Origin: Heterotrichella gracilis
Taxonomy: Eukaryota; Sar; Xanthophyceae; Tribonematales; Xanthonemataceae
Length of the DNA: 64,000 nt
Assembly: GCA_032358255.1 (NCBI GenBank)
Contig: JAULBX010000004.1
Span: forward strand, 62,001 to 126,000
Direction of reading: 5' to 3'
This document shows, piece by piece, positions 25,201 to 37,879 of this stretch. The notes beneath the pieces were generated by a model. It saw nothing but the letters and a program-made list of their open reading frames with translations, ran no database searches and was not told the DNA's origin. Position numbers and translations under genes: made by a program. Numbering within the stretch: the first letter of the stretch is position 1; every line of letters starts with the position of its first letter.

Positions 25201-26288
25201 GTTCGGCGTCCTTGCTTCATCCCCCTTCCAGCAGACCTATCTAGATACCTATCCACCTGTACCCTGACGGCGGACCATGATCACCTGCAAGTGTGCCCCA
25301 ATTTTTTATTTTTTCGCCTGTCCTCTATCCGTGTCACACAAAATAAAGCGATGTTTTCCTTTAGGCGTCTGTAATGTGGTCGGATGGCTGGACGCCTGAG
25401 CGCTTCTTGTCTGCGCCTGCATCACCCAGTAGGCAGTGACAAGGGGTGCTTGTGGTAGGGAACCGAACCTGACCCCACTGCACCTGTCGACCAGCGTAGC
25501 CACTTAGTTAGGGGTCCTTCTACTGTGGATATGTCATTCTACAGTTAAGAGACCTGCTTTTTCAAACATTTTCGAAAGTTACTTTTGTACCGCATCGACA
25601 CAGATCCTGCAACTCGAAGCGTTCAACCCAGAGTGCAGCTCGACTCCTCGCCTGCTCGTGCTGTTGCAGTCCACCGTCACCCTCAGGAAGCTGAGACACA
25701 GGCGTTGAGCACTTGCTCCGCCCCCCACCTGACTTCCCCCCTCTACCTGTGAGAGGTCCAAACTTCAGGTAAGGCCAGGGTATGCCCCACAGATGGTGGG
25801 CTTAATATCAAGGGAAGCTGCGGCTGCCGGTTGTACGGTCGTTTAAACCTTATGGTTTAAGTAGCCTGGTGCACTGCCCAGCGCACTAGGTGCCCCGCTA
25901 ATGAGTGGTCGCAGCAAGTCTCGCGCCGAACGTGCTGTCTGTGCGCAACCAATTTGTAGCGATTGAGAGAGGACAACAGTGTTCCTTGCCTTTGCTTTGT
26001 AACGGTGCAGTGGTGCAGTGGTCCTTGCCTTTGCTTGTATCGGTGGCATCCAGGCCTGTGGGTGCCTTGTGCAGCTTTAGCAGTGCTGGTAGGGTGGGTG
26101 TGCAGCCTGGGTTGACCCTGCAAGTGGTGTTTCCTTCCTGTTCCCCTCCTGTTACCTTCCTGTTACACAACCTGCTTATTCCCTGGTTCCTTTTCAGCAG
26201 TGACATCTGCTGTATATATTTCTTACCTACAACTTGGGCGACACCCCCCCCTCCACCAGCCTGACCCCTTTGGCCTGTGCCTTGCAGG
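22262..26288. other. Four-kilobase region without a recognisable gene
   Basis: This lies between the divergent FGSLL gene and DUR3. It contains the DUR3 promoter and probably a 5'-untranslated intron, because the DUR3 ATG at 26289 directly follows a CTTGCAG acceptor. A minus-strand frame between 24285 and 24767 has protein-like composition but no ATG start and no family I recognise. A direct repeat of CCTTGCCTTTGCTT occurs twice at about 25985-26040. I see no transposase, reverse transcriptase or terminal repeat. Confidence 0.4.
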
Positions 26289-29200
26289 ATGTCTGTGCCC
26301 TACGACAGCCCCGACTGCCCCTGGTACCCCACCCGTACCGAGGGTGTGGCGGCCTGCGGCGGAGAGTGCGGCTACGTCAACGCATTCGGCATCACCGAAT
26401 ACGATTGCCAGTACGTGCCCTACCCCACCTGCCTCACACCCTTACGCCTGCTGCAGTGCGTGGCGCTGATGTTAACCAGCCTGCCTTTTTCACTGTTTGT
26501 ATGCCCACAAGCTGGTATTGCCCTGACTGCTTGTCTGCCCAACTGCAACCCTGCAAGTAGCAACCCTTCCCTCCTGTTCTACCAGCGTTGACCCCTCTTT
26601 GTCCACCACAGGGAGTCCTTCTTCGGCAGCAGCCATCCCCTGGCCACCGCCTGGGGCTACGCCATCGTGGTTGGCTTCGGTATCTTCTTCTCCATCGTCA
26701 CCTCCATCATCATCTACCTGGACCACCACTATGGTGGCTCACCAGACACCTCCGAGCAGTTCAACACCGCTGGACGCTCCCTGAAGACCGGCCTCGTGTC
26801 CTGCCACATTGTGTCGCAGTGGACATGGGCCGCTACCCTGCTGCAGTCCTCTAACGTGGCCTACCAGTATGGTGTCACGGGACCCTTCTGGTATGCCTCG
26901 GGAGCCACCATCCAGATCCTGCTGTTTGGAATCCTGGCGGTGCAGGTGCGGGGAGGGGCTGGGAGGAGTGATACCTGAAACCCTACGGAGGGGTTTAGTA
27001 GGGCCGGTGCCCGTCTGCCTGGTGTGTGCAGTGTTGTGAAAGCGCGCGCACCTAGCACCATGTTTACTGTCTGCCACAGTGCCCCGCTCGCAGTGTTGTG
27101 ATTTTGTGCACTCACTGGATCCAGACTGCTCCTTGCCACAGTTGCTGCCACACCGCCGCCCCTCTCCAAGTGCTGACCCAACCCTTTTCTCCCCCTTGCA
27201 GATCAAGCGCAAGGCCCCCTCCGCCCACACTGTGGGTGAGATCATCCTCGCGCGTTGGGGCGCAACCGTCCACAAGGTGTTCCTTGTGTTCCTCTTCGCA
27301 ACCAACGTCATCGTCACATCTATGCTCCTGCTGGGAGGCTCCGCTGTGATGGCTGCCCTGACCGGCATGAATGTGTACGCCGCCGCCTTCCTCATTCCCC
27401 TGGGAGTTGCCACCTACACCTTCCACGGAGGCCTCAAGGCCACCGTGCTGGCCGCCTACATCCACACCGCCTTCATCTTCATTGTGCTGTGCATCTTCGT
27501 GTACCAGGTGCGTTTAGGGTTTAGGGTTTTGGAGCCAGGGTCTTAGGCCTGAAACCTTACTCCCTTACATCCTGGCCCTGTGGCCGCTGAAACCCTAACA
27601 ACGTAGGGCCAATCCAATGAGGTCACATGGCTGTGCAGCCCTCGCGCCTTGCTGTGCCACGCGCCCCCTGCCCGCATCCACATGCGCTTTGCGTTGATGG
27701 CATCTACTTGGACACAGCATCTTGAGTTATTGCATTCAAAAAGTGCGCCATGGTTCCCTCACCCATGTGGCTCACATTGTGCCCTCTCCCCTGCAGGTGT
27801 ACGTGACCAACGCCCTGCTTGGCTCCCCCGCCACTGTGTGGGAGCACCTCACCCTCATCGCCACCCCCGGCTACTTCCCAGTGCCAGACAACAAGGGCGG
27901 CTCCTACATGACCATGTTCTCAAAGGGTGGCTTCATCTTCGGAATCATCAACGTGGTCGGCAACTTCGGGACCGTGTTTGTGGACCAGACCTACTGGCAG
28001 GTGCAGGCAAAACCCTAGACAGAAACCCTAACATCTAACAGGTTGCGCTGGAACTGGCTGCTGTAATTGGGGGTCCTGGCTGCCCCACAGAGGAAAAGCT
28101 GACTTGCTGGAATTGCTCCTACTGACCATTGTGCGCCAGCCAGCTCAACCAGCATGCGCCCTCATTGTCCACCGAAAAACCCTAACGTGTGGTTCCCTGC
28201 TCGCCCTCAGGGTGCCATCGCCGCCAAGCCCTCCTCCTCATACAAGGGCTACATCCTGGGCGGGCTCCTGTGGTTCACCATCCCCTTCGCACTGGCAACC
28301 TCCCTGGGTCTCGGCTCCCGCGCCCTGGACCTGCCCGTCACCCCATCCGAGGCCGGATCGGTGCGCGGCAAACCCCAAACCCTAAACACACACCATGTTC
28401 TTGAAGCCTGCTGGCGCTCTCACCATGCTTGCTTCACCGGCGGTGGTGCCAACATGCTTGTACCTGTGGATCGCATCGGTGAGCCCACCACCTGTACACT
28501 GCCAACCAAGGAACACACGCTTGCCGCCGCAGCCACCTGCACCCCCTCCCTGACCCTCCTCCCCTCCCCACCCCACAGGGTCTGGTCCCCCCAGCCACCG
28601 CCACCGCCCTCCTGGGATCCGGCGGCGCCGTGCTCATTGTGATTATGCTGTTCATGGCGGTCACATCCGCCGGATCCGCTGAGATGATTGCCGTCTCCTC
28701 CCTAATTGCCTATGACGTGTACCGCACCTACATCAACCCAGAGGCCAAGGGCAAGCAGATCATTACTGTTTCCCGCATTGCCATCGTGATCTATGCGGTG
28801 CTGATGGGCGTTTTTGCGACGGTGCTGAACGAGCTGGGCGTGTCCCTGGGCTGGGTGTACCTGATGATGGGGATTGTGATCGGCTCCGCCGTCATCCCCA
28901 TCTACCTGTGCCTCACATGGTCCAAGGCCTCCGGCACCGGCGCCATCCTGGGTGCTTTCATTGGACAGGTGAGCCTGCAATCTTCCTGCACACAGAATGC
29001 CTTGTAACTTATTGGTGATGAATTTCACATTGCATGTGTGTGTGTAGCCCGTGTTGCGCGCATGCTTCTGCACCTACAGGACTGCCAGTTGGGTCCATGC
29101 TTTGTGTTTTTCCAATCCATGTGTGCAGTTAGCTGACCCAAACTTTTCCTCCCTTTTTGCAGGCCGCCGCTGTCACCACCTGGTTGGTGTACGCCCAGGT

Positions 29201-30026
29201 TGCCTATGGCGCCATCAACCTGACCACCACCGGCAAGGACTACCCCATGCTTGCGGGTAACCTGGTGGCCATCCTGCTGTCTGGCTTCATCTGCATCTCC
29301 TACTCCCTCATGTACCCACAGGTGAGGCGGGAAAGTGTTAGTTTTGGTGATGTTTTCCAGTCGTAATGTGGGAGTAAGTGCATTGCCTGATCATTTGAGT
29401 GCAGAGACACAAAGCTGCATGCAAGGCAGGCAGAAACCAGTAAGTGCAAATTACTTTGATCTCAGTTCCAAGTGTGGGGCAGGAAAGCTGCCTTTGTGCG
29501 TGGTCATGCACATTGCATCCATGTACAACATCACATCGCTCACGCCCGCTGGCGCCACCACAGCCAATCCCCCTCCTGAACCCTCCCCACCCTTTCCCCT
29601 TCCCCTTCCCCTCCCCCACAGAACTACGACTGGAAGTCCATGCGCGAGATCCCCAACATCGAGCAGGACGGCACCGACACCCTGCCCGAGGAGGGCGAGG
29701 ACTCCCCCGAGGCCATGGACAAGGCCTACACCATCATGCTGTGGGTGGGCGCCGGCCTCACACTGCTCCTGGTGGTGGCCTGGCCCCTGCTCACCCTGCC
29801 AGCTGGCGTGTTCAGCAAGGGCTACTTCACCTTCTGGGTGTCCATCTCCATCGCGTGGGGCACCATCGCCTCGATCATCGGCATCGGCCTGCCCCTGTTC
29901 GAGGGCCGCCACACCCTGTGGTCGGTCATCTCCAACGTGGCCAAGTGCGCGCCATCCATGGCCAACACTGCTGCAGCAGACAAGGCGGTGGCAGCCGAGA
30001 AGGCGGACAAGGCAGCGGAGGTGTAA
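26289..30026 (+). CDS. DUR3: DUR3 urea/H+ symporter (sodium:solute symporter family)
   Basis: This gene encodes high-affinity urea uptake across the plasma membrane. Eight exons close to 689 residues, matching the family's usual length of about 690: 26289-26410, 26612-26945, 27202-27507, 27797-28000, 28211-28360, 28579-28968, 29163-29321, 29622-30026. About fourteen to fifteen hydrophobic helices are visible. Characteristic DUR3 stretches include [20 protein letters not shown] (about residues 85-104), [30 protein letters not shown] and [20 protein letters not shown]. The N-terminus is cysteine-containing and the C-terminus is hydrophilic Ala/Lys-rich. In other algae and plants DUR3 is induced by nitrogen limitation; nothing in the sequence proves that here. 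Several introns begin with telomere-like motifs. Confidence 0.95.
27512..27530. repeat. Telomere-like TTTAGGG tract just after a DUR3 donor site
   Basis: Two and a half TTTAGGG units begin five bases after the splice donor of DUR3 exon 3. Inverse-orientation tracts follow at about 27588-27600, 28010-28037 and 28369-28387 in later introns of the same gene. Confidence 0.85.
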
Positions 30027-31043
30027 GCGGGGAGGGAAGGACCCTACGGGTTTTTTTTGGTCCTGCAGGAGGGTTTGGAGGGGTGCATGATCTGCCTGCG
30101 GCTCGTGATATCGCTCCGCATGGCTTGCTTGCTGGAGTTTGCTACTAGCTAAACTAGTAGTTGTCACGTGTGCAATGGACGGCGCTTCCGCGACGGGCTT
30201 TTGCCTCGTCCATCATATTTATCGTGGTACTCTGGCCATGTGATGGGAACCAATTGTTCCAAGACTCTGTTTCTTATTATTGGATCCAATTCGAATTGAC
30301 TTTACCATCGGCTGCATTACTGTCAAAGCATTGTGACACTCCTTGCCACAGCATACTATGCTCTTGCCAAGTGACACCGTCGTTTCATTACATGCCCTAT
30401 TTCCATGCCTCATTTCCAACAGTTTCTCAGTAGGGGTGTGCATTCACTCAAACCGTTGTTCAGCACATCAAATATCTGTTCAGTCTCAGACCAGTCTGGT
30501 TGATGACATTCTATTGCACCTTAAAAGTTTGAGCTCCACACAATCCCGTTGAGATGCGTAGCATGACATAGTTGCCCTGCTGGGATCCACGTTTGTATTG
30601 CACAACGGCAGCATGGCAATATGATACTGATCCAGTACCTGGAATTGTTGTGTAACCAAGATTGCTGTGGTGAACTCCGAAAATTTCAATATGCGATGTT
30701 GCTGATTCAGCAATATTCAGAATCAATTCTGATCAGCATTCCCTGGTCCAAACACTATCCTGTCATGGTAATGATTATCCCGAAAGTTTTGCTCCGAGCA
30801 AAAATGGTCAACACCAACAAACAACACATTACATGAAGATTTCAAGATGAAAAAAGCCTTTGACGCTGCCCGCACGGCGTCAAATGTTGTGATGTCTCCA
30901 ACCTACTGTGCTGCACTCTACCCCGCAGGCTGGAATTAGGACACGCAATTATCCATTGCTCCATGAGCAATGCTGTACAGTATTTTTAATGTCAGCAAGT
31001 GACGTACATAAGTGCGGGATAAATGCCTTGTTCAGTGCCTGAT
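30027..31043. other. Convergent intergenic region, AT-richer
   Basis: This holds the 3' untranslated regions of DUR3 (plus) and the lipase (minus). It is richer in A/T than its neighbours, with no protein-like frame. A TGTAA occurs at about 30650. Confidence 0.45.
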
Positions 31044-33621
31044 TCAAGCCGCCACCTTCCAGCATGCTGCGTCGGTATTTTTGATGATTTGGTAGTAGTC
31101 CCCCATGATGTGGTCCGACAGGGCCACCAGGGGGAAAGCAACGAAATGCGCAAAGGGCAGGAGGGCAAGGGCCGCCTTGCACGTGCGCCGCAGCCGGGAC
31201 TCCCGCCAGCGCCGCTTCTCCCACAGCCCTGCACGATTCACAACCACGTCGGTACCCATTCCCCATGAGGCTGTAGATACGTGAATTCAGCTGAGTCCTG
31301 TAAATATTTCTGTCAACTTAGGCTAACTGCAAAACCCCATCCCCATGCCGCGCACCTTGCCTCATCTTGAGCTTGCGCCCCGCAGCTGAGAAGCAGCCAG
31401 ACCACGTCAGCTCGGGGGTCTCCGCCAGAAATTTCACCAAAATCTGGTGCGGATTCCCCACCCCCGGCTCCAGGAGCACCAGCCAGGGCACATGCTGGAA
31501 CACCCCATTGGCTGGGGGCGGCAGCCTGGGGACCACATCGCAGGAGTTGACCACCCGCACCAGCTTGGGATGCGCGCGGTCCCCAACCAGCAGCCTGTGG
31601 ATCCTGTCGCACAGCGGGAAGTTGCCCAACCTGGGCTGGCCAAATGTGTAGCAGGGGCCCAGGCGGGCGAGTTTTCTGCCCCCCTGCGAGTACGCCGCAG
31701 TGAAAAACGCTGCCAGTGCGCCCCCAACCCCGTGCCCAGTCACGTACAGCTTGGCGGCCCGGTCCCCATCCAACACCCTGCCCACCTCCCACGCCAAGAC
31801 CTCATATACAGGCGCGGGCTCCACCACAAAGCTGCCGCCATCCGTGCTGACCAGGCAGTCCTGATCCACACAAGGCTCCAGGTTGTCGTCCAATCCCAGG
31901 GTTGCGCTGAATCCCGGGTGGGACCTGGTGTGTGCTGCGCTGGCGGCGCTTTTCCACAGCCCTGGGCTGGCGCATGAGCCAATGGAGGCGCTGCAGCTGA
32001 TTGCCAGGATGAGGGATTTGCCGGGCTGGTGGATGAGGAGGGCCCTGGTGTGGATCCTAGGGTTCTGACCTGCATCACAAATCAATTGCTCAAGGGTCAT
32101 GATTCAAATTGAAATGTTGTGCCAGTTGATTAGTCGGTTACATGCCTTCCATGCAAAGCAGGCAGATAAGCCGCCATCACTTAGACAGCTTGCTCCAGAT
32201 CTGCATGAATAGCCCTTTTACAGTGCTGAAGCTTGCTACAGCAGGGGTGATGTGTAATAAGAATCAGCGACGGAACCCTTATGACTATTACATCACATAG
32301 CGATCGCTAGTCTCTTCGGCAACTTAGTATGATACTGTCTGATCACAATCACACACAGGCCACCACAAATCATTCTGCGTACTGGGGTATACCAACCCAT
32401 GGGTTGTCACCTATGCATTTGCATACCATAGCATTACCTGCCCCCGGCTCTGCAAATTCCATCCCCTTCACCATCTTGACTGCTGCTGTCTTACCCCCCT
32501 CTTGGGCATTCCACCCCGCCACCACCCCTTGGCAAATGGCCCACTGCTCGTAAGAGAGCTTGCAACACAGCGCCAGAACCTGCACACCAAGGGGAGGAAA
32601 AGAGCTGCACTGAGCACTCACAATTGCTGCATGTTGCATGGTAGACATGCTGACTTGGGGATGCAAGGGATGCGCCTCCAACATGGGGGGTGATAAGGGG
32701 TTTGTGCCAGGGTAACAGCCACTCATTGAAGATCTTCCCAGGCAAGATGGGCCCACCAACGTTGTCATCCATTGCATGCTCGTCATCACTTAGAGTTGCG
32801 TAAATGGGGCAATGCGCCATGCTTGAATGTTACCCAGCAGCATATTTCAGGTACATGCGATTCGTTTCAGGGCATGTATGCTCCGTCCGTGCAACCCCAC
32901 CTGCGCATTGACTTTAGACACCTCGGTAGGTGCGGGGAACAAGGAAGCAAACCATGCATCCCCAAGCCTCCAGTCCAAATCCCCAAGGTAGCCCTGCATG
33001 GAGTAGGGTATTGAAGCGCCGCCCTTGCTGCCGCTGTTGCTGGGGCTGCTGCTCCACCAACACCCTGTACGGCACTAATGAAAACCCTTTAGATACCCTT
33101 AGTAACACCCGCTTTGTTGCAGGGACCTTGGTGAAATGCGTGGAGTAACACTGCTTCAGCGGTATGACCTCATTCCCACCAATACCTGCTCTCCAAGGGC
33201 ACTGGAACGCCAACACCTGGTGGTGCCACGCAATTTGTAATATCTTTAGATATAAGATGTAAGGATTACCACTGCATGCGTGTGTCCAACTGGCACGCAG
33301 GAAGGAAACGGTCAACAGTATGGCTCCCACGACCCTCACGCAAAACCCTACCAAAAACCCTACATACAACTGTACACCGGCCCGCAGCGCCAACGCACCA
33401 CACGTGTGCTTCAGCACACACTCCACCCACCGCCAGGTGGCAAGGGGGCGAAGGATGAATGTGAGAAGGAGGTACAGGAGCCCCTGCAGCCCATTGGCTC
33501 CAAAAGCATGGCGGAAGGTGGCCCATGCGCCAGAGGAGGTGCGGGTTTGGCGCTGGCGGGTGGATGCGGCTGCGGGTGCGGCTGTGGGTGTGGCTGGTGG
33601 TGGCTGGCGGCTGGTGGCCAT
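31044..33621 (-). CDS. Membrane class-3 lipase-like protein lacking the nucleophilic serine
   Basis: This encodes an alpha/beta-hydrolase of the Lipase_3 family. Supported exons on the minus strand are 31044-31228, 31356-32069 and 32438-32579, joined in phase. An upstream exon ends at 32922, and an N-terminal exon starts with the ATG at 33621. The exon arrangement between 32580 and 33300 is unresolved. The N-terminal exon encodes at least one membrane helix (GLLYLLLTFILRPLATW) and a second hydrophobic stretch (VGFLVGFCVRVVGAILLTV). The lipase core has CKLSYEQWAICQGVV, an oxyanion-like LILAIS strand, KLYVTGHGVGGALAAFFTAA, an FGQPRLGN strand, the aspartate loop VVNSCDVVPRLPP and a C-terminal DHIMGDYYQ that would supply the histidine. 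The nucleophile elbow, normally GHSLGG, is GHGVGG here, with a GGG glycine codon, so classical catalysis is doubtful. Confidence 0.75.
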
Positions 33622-34960
33622 GGTGGGGCGTGGTGGGGGGTGTCACACGGGGTGGGTGGGCATGGTGTATGGACCCGGGTTGTGGCGCCCGATGTGTGGT
33701 ATGGTGGGGCTGTTGTCAGGGATCGTGTGTTAGCCCCAAGCTGACTGCTGGTAAGGAGTTGCAAGGGTGCGGCTGGAGTACCCCTCTGTGTGGGTGGGTG
33801 GAGGATGTCACTGGTGAGTGGCCTGGCCTGGTGGTGTAGGGCCCAGAGGGGCGGGGTGTGCCTGTGGCGCCACCACTCCAGGCTGATCCAGGAAGACTTT
33901 GGTGGGTGCGAGCCTGGACAACTCCCGGCCAAAAGGCAGTGTTTGAATTGGCCTGTGTTGTGGTGACGTCGCTGGCAGCTTTAATCGGTTGGATCACGCA
34001 CCAGGCCAATAGCTACGTGGGTGCAACACGCTGTAGGATCAGCTATCCACGACGTTTCTTGTATGTATCAACGGTACCGTTTCGCTTGCGTTTGCAGCAT
34101 TACTTGCTTAGTAACTAGGATATGAATTGCGAAATGGCGGTGAGAAGTTTTCAGGCGCGGTTTCAAGTGACCGAGGGTTGGTGCTAGAAGCATACAAAAG
34201 TTTGTCGACAACCGTGTTGGTGGGAGAGCTCTAAGCCCGTACAAAAGGTTACTGTATCTGGGCACGACCGCATCTCATGCATGCACATGCGTTCTTGGAT
34301 GCATGCAACCCTGTCACTCCTCCAACAGCAGCTTTTAATGGCCGGATCGTACACTCCTAAAATAACTGCTGCGTGTTATGCGCATGCCAGTGTTAGCTGG
34401 CGAGATATCAGCCTTGGCCCAAACTTTGGGCCAAAGGCTTCAGGGAGCGGTATACTAAAACCATTTTGTTTAGGGTAACCTACAGAAACCCTAGACCCTG
34501 CTTTGCAGCTGGCTTTTGTCGTCTGGTTTTGAGGCACTGCCACGCATGCAAGAAGGGGACGCTCAGTGACGGGGCGCCCAGCGCTGCAGGTGCAAGCCAT
34601 AGCCTGATTTACACCTGGTTGCAGTTGCCCTTGAGTGACCCAAAACCAAGTGGAGACTCGAGGATAGCAATGCCACTCCACACGGCAAGCGCAACCAGAA
34701 TAGAACCCCGCCGCACAGGGAACCTCCCCGACTAGCCAGCTCCCCTAAATGCACGCAAGCGTTACTTTCGATGGTCCACAAGCGGAATGTCATATGACAG
34801 GCCGTCCAACATGCCCTGCGCAACATGCTGCTGCTGCTGCTGCGGAATGCACTTGCCCCCATCACGGTGCTGCCAACAGTACGTGGCATAGACAAGGCCG
34901 GCGCCCAGGACCCTGCTCCAATGCTGCAGGGCGAGTTTGCATTCGGCTCTGGCTGGCGCA
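33622..34960. other. Intergenic between lipase and VMA22 genes
   Basis: This contains the lipase promoter and the VMA22 3' region. A G/T-rich simple-sequence stretch (GGTGGGTG-like, 33590-33850) flanks the lipase start. A telomere-like AGAAACCCTAGACC motif is near 34485. No gene is recognised. Confidence 0.45.
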
Positions 34961-37191
34961 TCAAGCTGAGGGTTGCTCATCGTAACCCCGTATGCATCCA
35001 TGTAGCCGCCCCGCCCCATGCGCCACATCACTCCCTTGCTCCTGTTCCTGCCGGATGTGCGCGCCTGCATGCATGTGGTCCACCTGTGCCCGCACCTGCT
35101 GCGCCGCATTGGCTGCAGCCACAGCCAGGGACAGCGCTGCAGGTGGGGAGTGGGTCGGTGGGTGCTGGTTTATATGGAGGGAGGTTTTGCTCTTGCAGGG
35201 TTTGCAATGGAATCAGGCAAAGGGTACAACATGATTGGGCAAGGGTAGCAAATGGTACAGCATGAATGGCAGCACTGGCATGGGCATCTGGTGTGCACAA
35301 TTTCCATCGAGTTCACCTCCTTTCAGTTGTTCTTGCGCCACGCTGGTGGAGTTGAGCTGGTGATGCAAGACCTAGGCCTTATTCCAGCGGGGCATGGGGC
35401 AGGGTCTTTGTGTATTCAACAGGGTTTGTTACAGGGCAAGGCTCACCTTGCTGGAAGTCCTTTTGGGCCTCTAGCATGTGCGGCGACACCATCGTCCCAA
35501 ACCACTGCACAGGGTCCCGGGCAGGGGGTGCCTCCTCCTCGGCTGCCTCCCCGCCACTGCAATGCACAGCTGTCATTAGGCCAATGCCCTTTGAAACAGC
35601 CATTGACCGTGTCCAGACAAATCCAAGGTGATCCAAAAAGGAGGATGTGACACTGGTTGTTTGTCATTTGTGTAGGGGACAAACTACTCTGGCTGGAATG
35701 CATATTCAAGAATCAGGAATTGTGACAAAGTATGGGGACAAAGAATGCTTGGCTGTACATTCGGTGCATTTGGTTCAAGATCAACATGCTGTGCTATGTC
35801 AGCACTGCATGTGCCACGCACCCGGTGCTCCCTCCCAACTGGCTGCAGTCAAACTTGGCCGCCAGTTCATCAATGATGCTGCTGTGGACCAACCCCTGAC
35901 CGCCACCTGGCGCAGCCCTCTCCGGAAGGATCATCTCAAAATCATCGTCACTGCTCGCATCATCAGCCGCAGCAGTACTGCTGGGCCCTTCGTTGGGTGC
36001 TGCTGGATCATTACTTTTTGGATCAGACGCCTGATCGTGTGGCTGTGAGTGGGTACTGGTGGCGTGTGATTGGCTGCTGCTGGCTGGATCACCCACATGC
36101 TGTGCTGACGTGGCACGTTCAGAAGCGCCTGTGGCTGTGCCAGCAGAGTCAAGCAGTTCAAAGGATATGGGGGCTGGCGCTGTCCCTGCAGAGGGGTCGG
36201 CACATTGTCAGCTAGCGGCAGCTCTTTCACAATCACTTGAGCATGGATGTGTGGTGGCCTGGATGGCCACGTGGGGGCATTCTCAAGGCCAATGTATCCC
36301 AACATGATCTACCCTCCTGCTTCCCTTCTAATTGCAGGCTGCCACACATACCATCTGCCCTCCAACCAGCAGGTAAAACAAGGCGAGTCCTATCCGGTCC
36401 CAGCATTTCCTCCTCACACACAGTATGCTCACCTTGTGTGGCCACTGTAGCCAGCGCCCGCATGTTAGGGTCAAACTGCAGCGCGGAAACCCTATTGGGG
36501 CCCATGGAGTAGCGCGCACGCGCGAGGTTGAAGTACCCCTGCGCAACCAAAATCACCGCTTGGCAGAACCGGACATTGTAAATAGCGGGGGTGGGAGCTA
36601 GTGGGCTCGGTAAAGGCGCAGGATGTGCAGAGCCCGGCAGCTGGGTAAAGTTGTGCCTTGCACTGCTAATAAACCGGAATCCTAAACCCTAGCAACACTA
36701 CAGTAGCGCAGCAGTGTCAAGTGCGCAATGGACAATGGCAGCTCCGCTTGCTTGGCAAGTAAGGATTACCTGCTTCAAGGATGCAGCCAGCTGGTCTTTG
36801 AGGCTGAGGTACTCCTGCAAGGATGGGATGGAATCGAAGCGTGAAAGTGGGTATCAGCTTGGTTCACACGTGGGCGTGTGAACCACCTGGGCTGTCCTCG
36901 GATAGCAATGCATTTTAGTATTTGCAAGTCAGGCATGGTAGGGGGCTTGCCAAGACAGGTCTTTGTGGAGTAAAAGAGTGCAGGGTGGTGCTGTCCATCT
37001 GACTGTATGGTGAAGTGCAAGTACATCCCCACTGGGATTTCGCTTCTGATCCGCATGTGAGCAGGGAAGCTAGTGCTACCTACCTCCATGGCGTTCATGG
37101 TGTTGACAAACACTCTTTCCTGCTCCTCTGGCAGCACGTCAGTGCCGGATGGTGGGGAAGCAGCAGAGGGCAGGTGCTGGGTGTCTGCCAT
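34961..37191 (-). CDS. VMA22: VMA22/CCDC115 homologue, V-ATPase assembly factor
   Basis: This encodes an assembly chaperone for the V0 sector of the vacuolar proton ATPase, acting at the ER. Six exons close to 302 residues: complement(34961-35136, 35447-35556, 35822-36185, 36433-36538, 36770-36814, 37084-37191). The N-terminal helix is EYLSLKDQLAASLKQGYFNLARARYSMG (exons 2 and 3), the family signature of a coiled coil followed by GY/F-x-LARARY. The middle is an acidic, low-complexity linker (SSTAAADDASSDDDF). The C-terminal block DPVQWFGTMVSPHMLEAQKDF followed by QQALSLAVAAAN matches the conserved dPLxWFG-x-L-V-P-x-x-L-R-x-AQ motif. The second ATG of the open frame is chosen; a further ATG lies ten codons upstream. 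The gene diverges from oligopeptidase B across 688 bases. Confidence 0.85.
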
Positions 37192-37879
37192 CGTGCACCA
37201 CACCAAGATGGAATGTTTCAAGCGTTCACTGCGCTAATTTAAAGCACGTAACGGAGACGTTTTAGAATGTGGAAAGGCGAAACATTCCTTGAGAGGTTTC
37301 GTAGATCTTGCAGCCCAACTGGGGGCAACCAGTGTGGATATGGGTGACTTCCTAGGGAAGGTCAGAGTTGTACCCAGTTAGCCAGCATGAGCGTATACTC
37401 GAATATGTTGGGGTAGATCAAGGTGGTGGGGTTCCTTACTTCCGAGTGTGCAGCTGCTTTAGCGCGTGGCCAGCGTTAAAATGCATATATGCATGCATGC
37501 ATTCTCGAGTGTCCGGCAAACAGTTTGCAGGAAGCACCCAACTGCATATTGCACGTTGGCAGGATCTCGCACACCTTTGTCTTTGCATTCTTTGTGATGT
37601 GGGCGTTGCATGCTGGCCGTTGTACTGTTGCCCTTCCCTTTCTAGCCAACAACTTGCATGCATTGGCATGCATGCATTCATGCGCATGCTGGTGACACGG
37701 TCTGTGAGACCAGGCAGGCACACTGGTGACCATTAATTTTCATTTTGTTCTGCGTTATATCCCCTGTAATTGGATACAGCCGGCAAGGCACTGCCCACAC
37801 CCCGTGTGTCCAGGCTGCAAGTGCAGCACGTGCACTGCACAGAGGGAGGCTTGCCCTCCAGAAAGCCCAGAGTCTGTTC
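37192..37879. promoter_or_regulatory. Divergent promoter region, VMA22 and oligopeptidase B
   Basis: Both genes start at the edges of this 688-base interval. GCATGCATGC/TGCATGCA palindromes cluster at 37480-37500 and 37655-37690. No TATA box is convincing. Confidence 0.5.

Noticed and set aside
32370-32789. Frame MTSMQWMTTLVGPSC as a confident lipase exon
   Set aside because: It fits splice phase, but the alternative frame (DDEHAMDDNVGGPILPGK) looks more like protein; neither can be chosen without transcript data.
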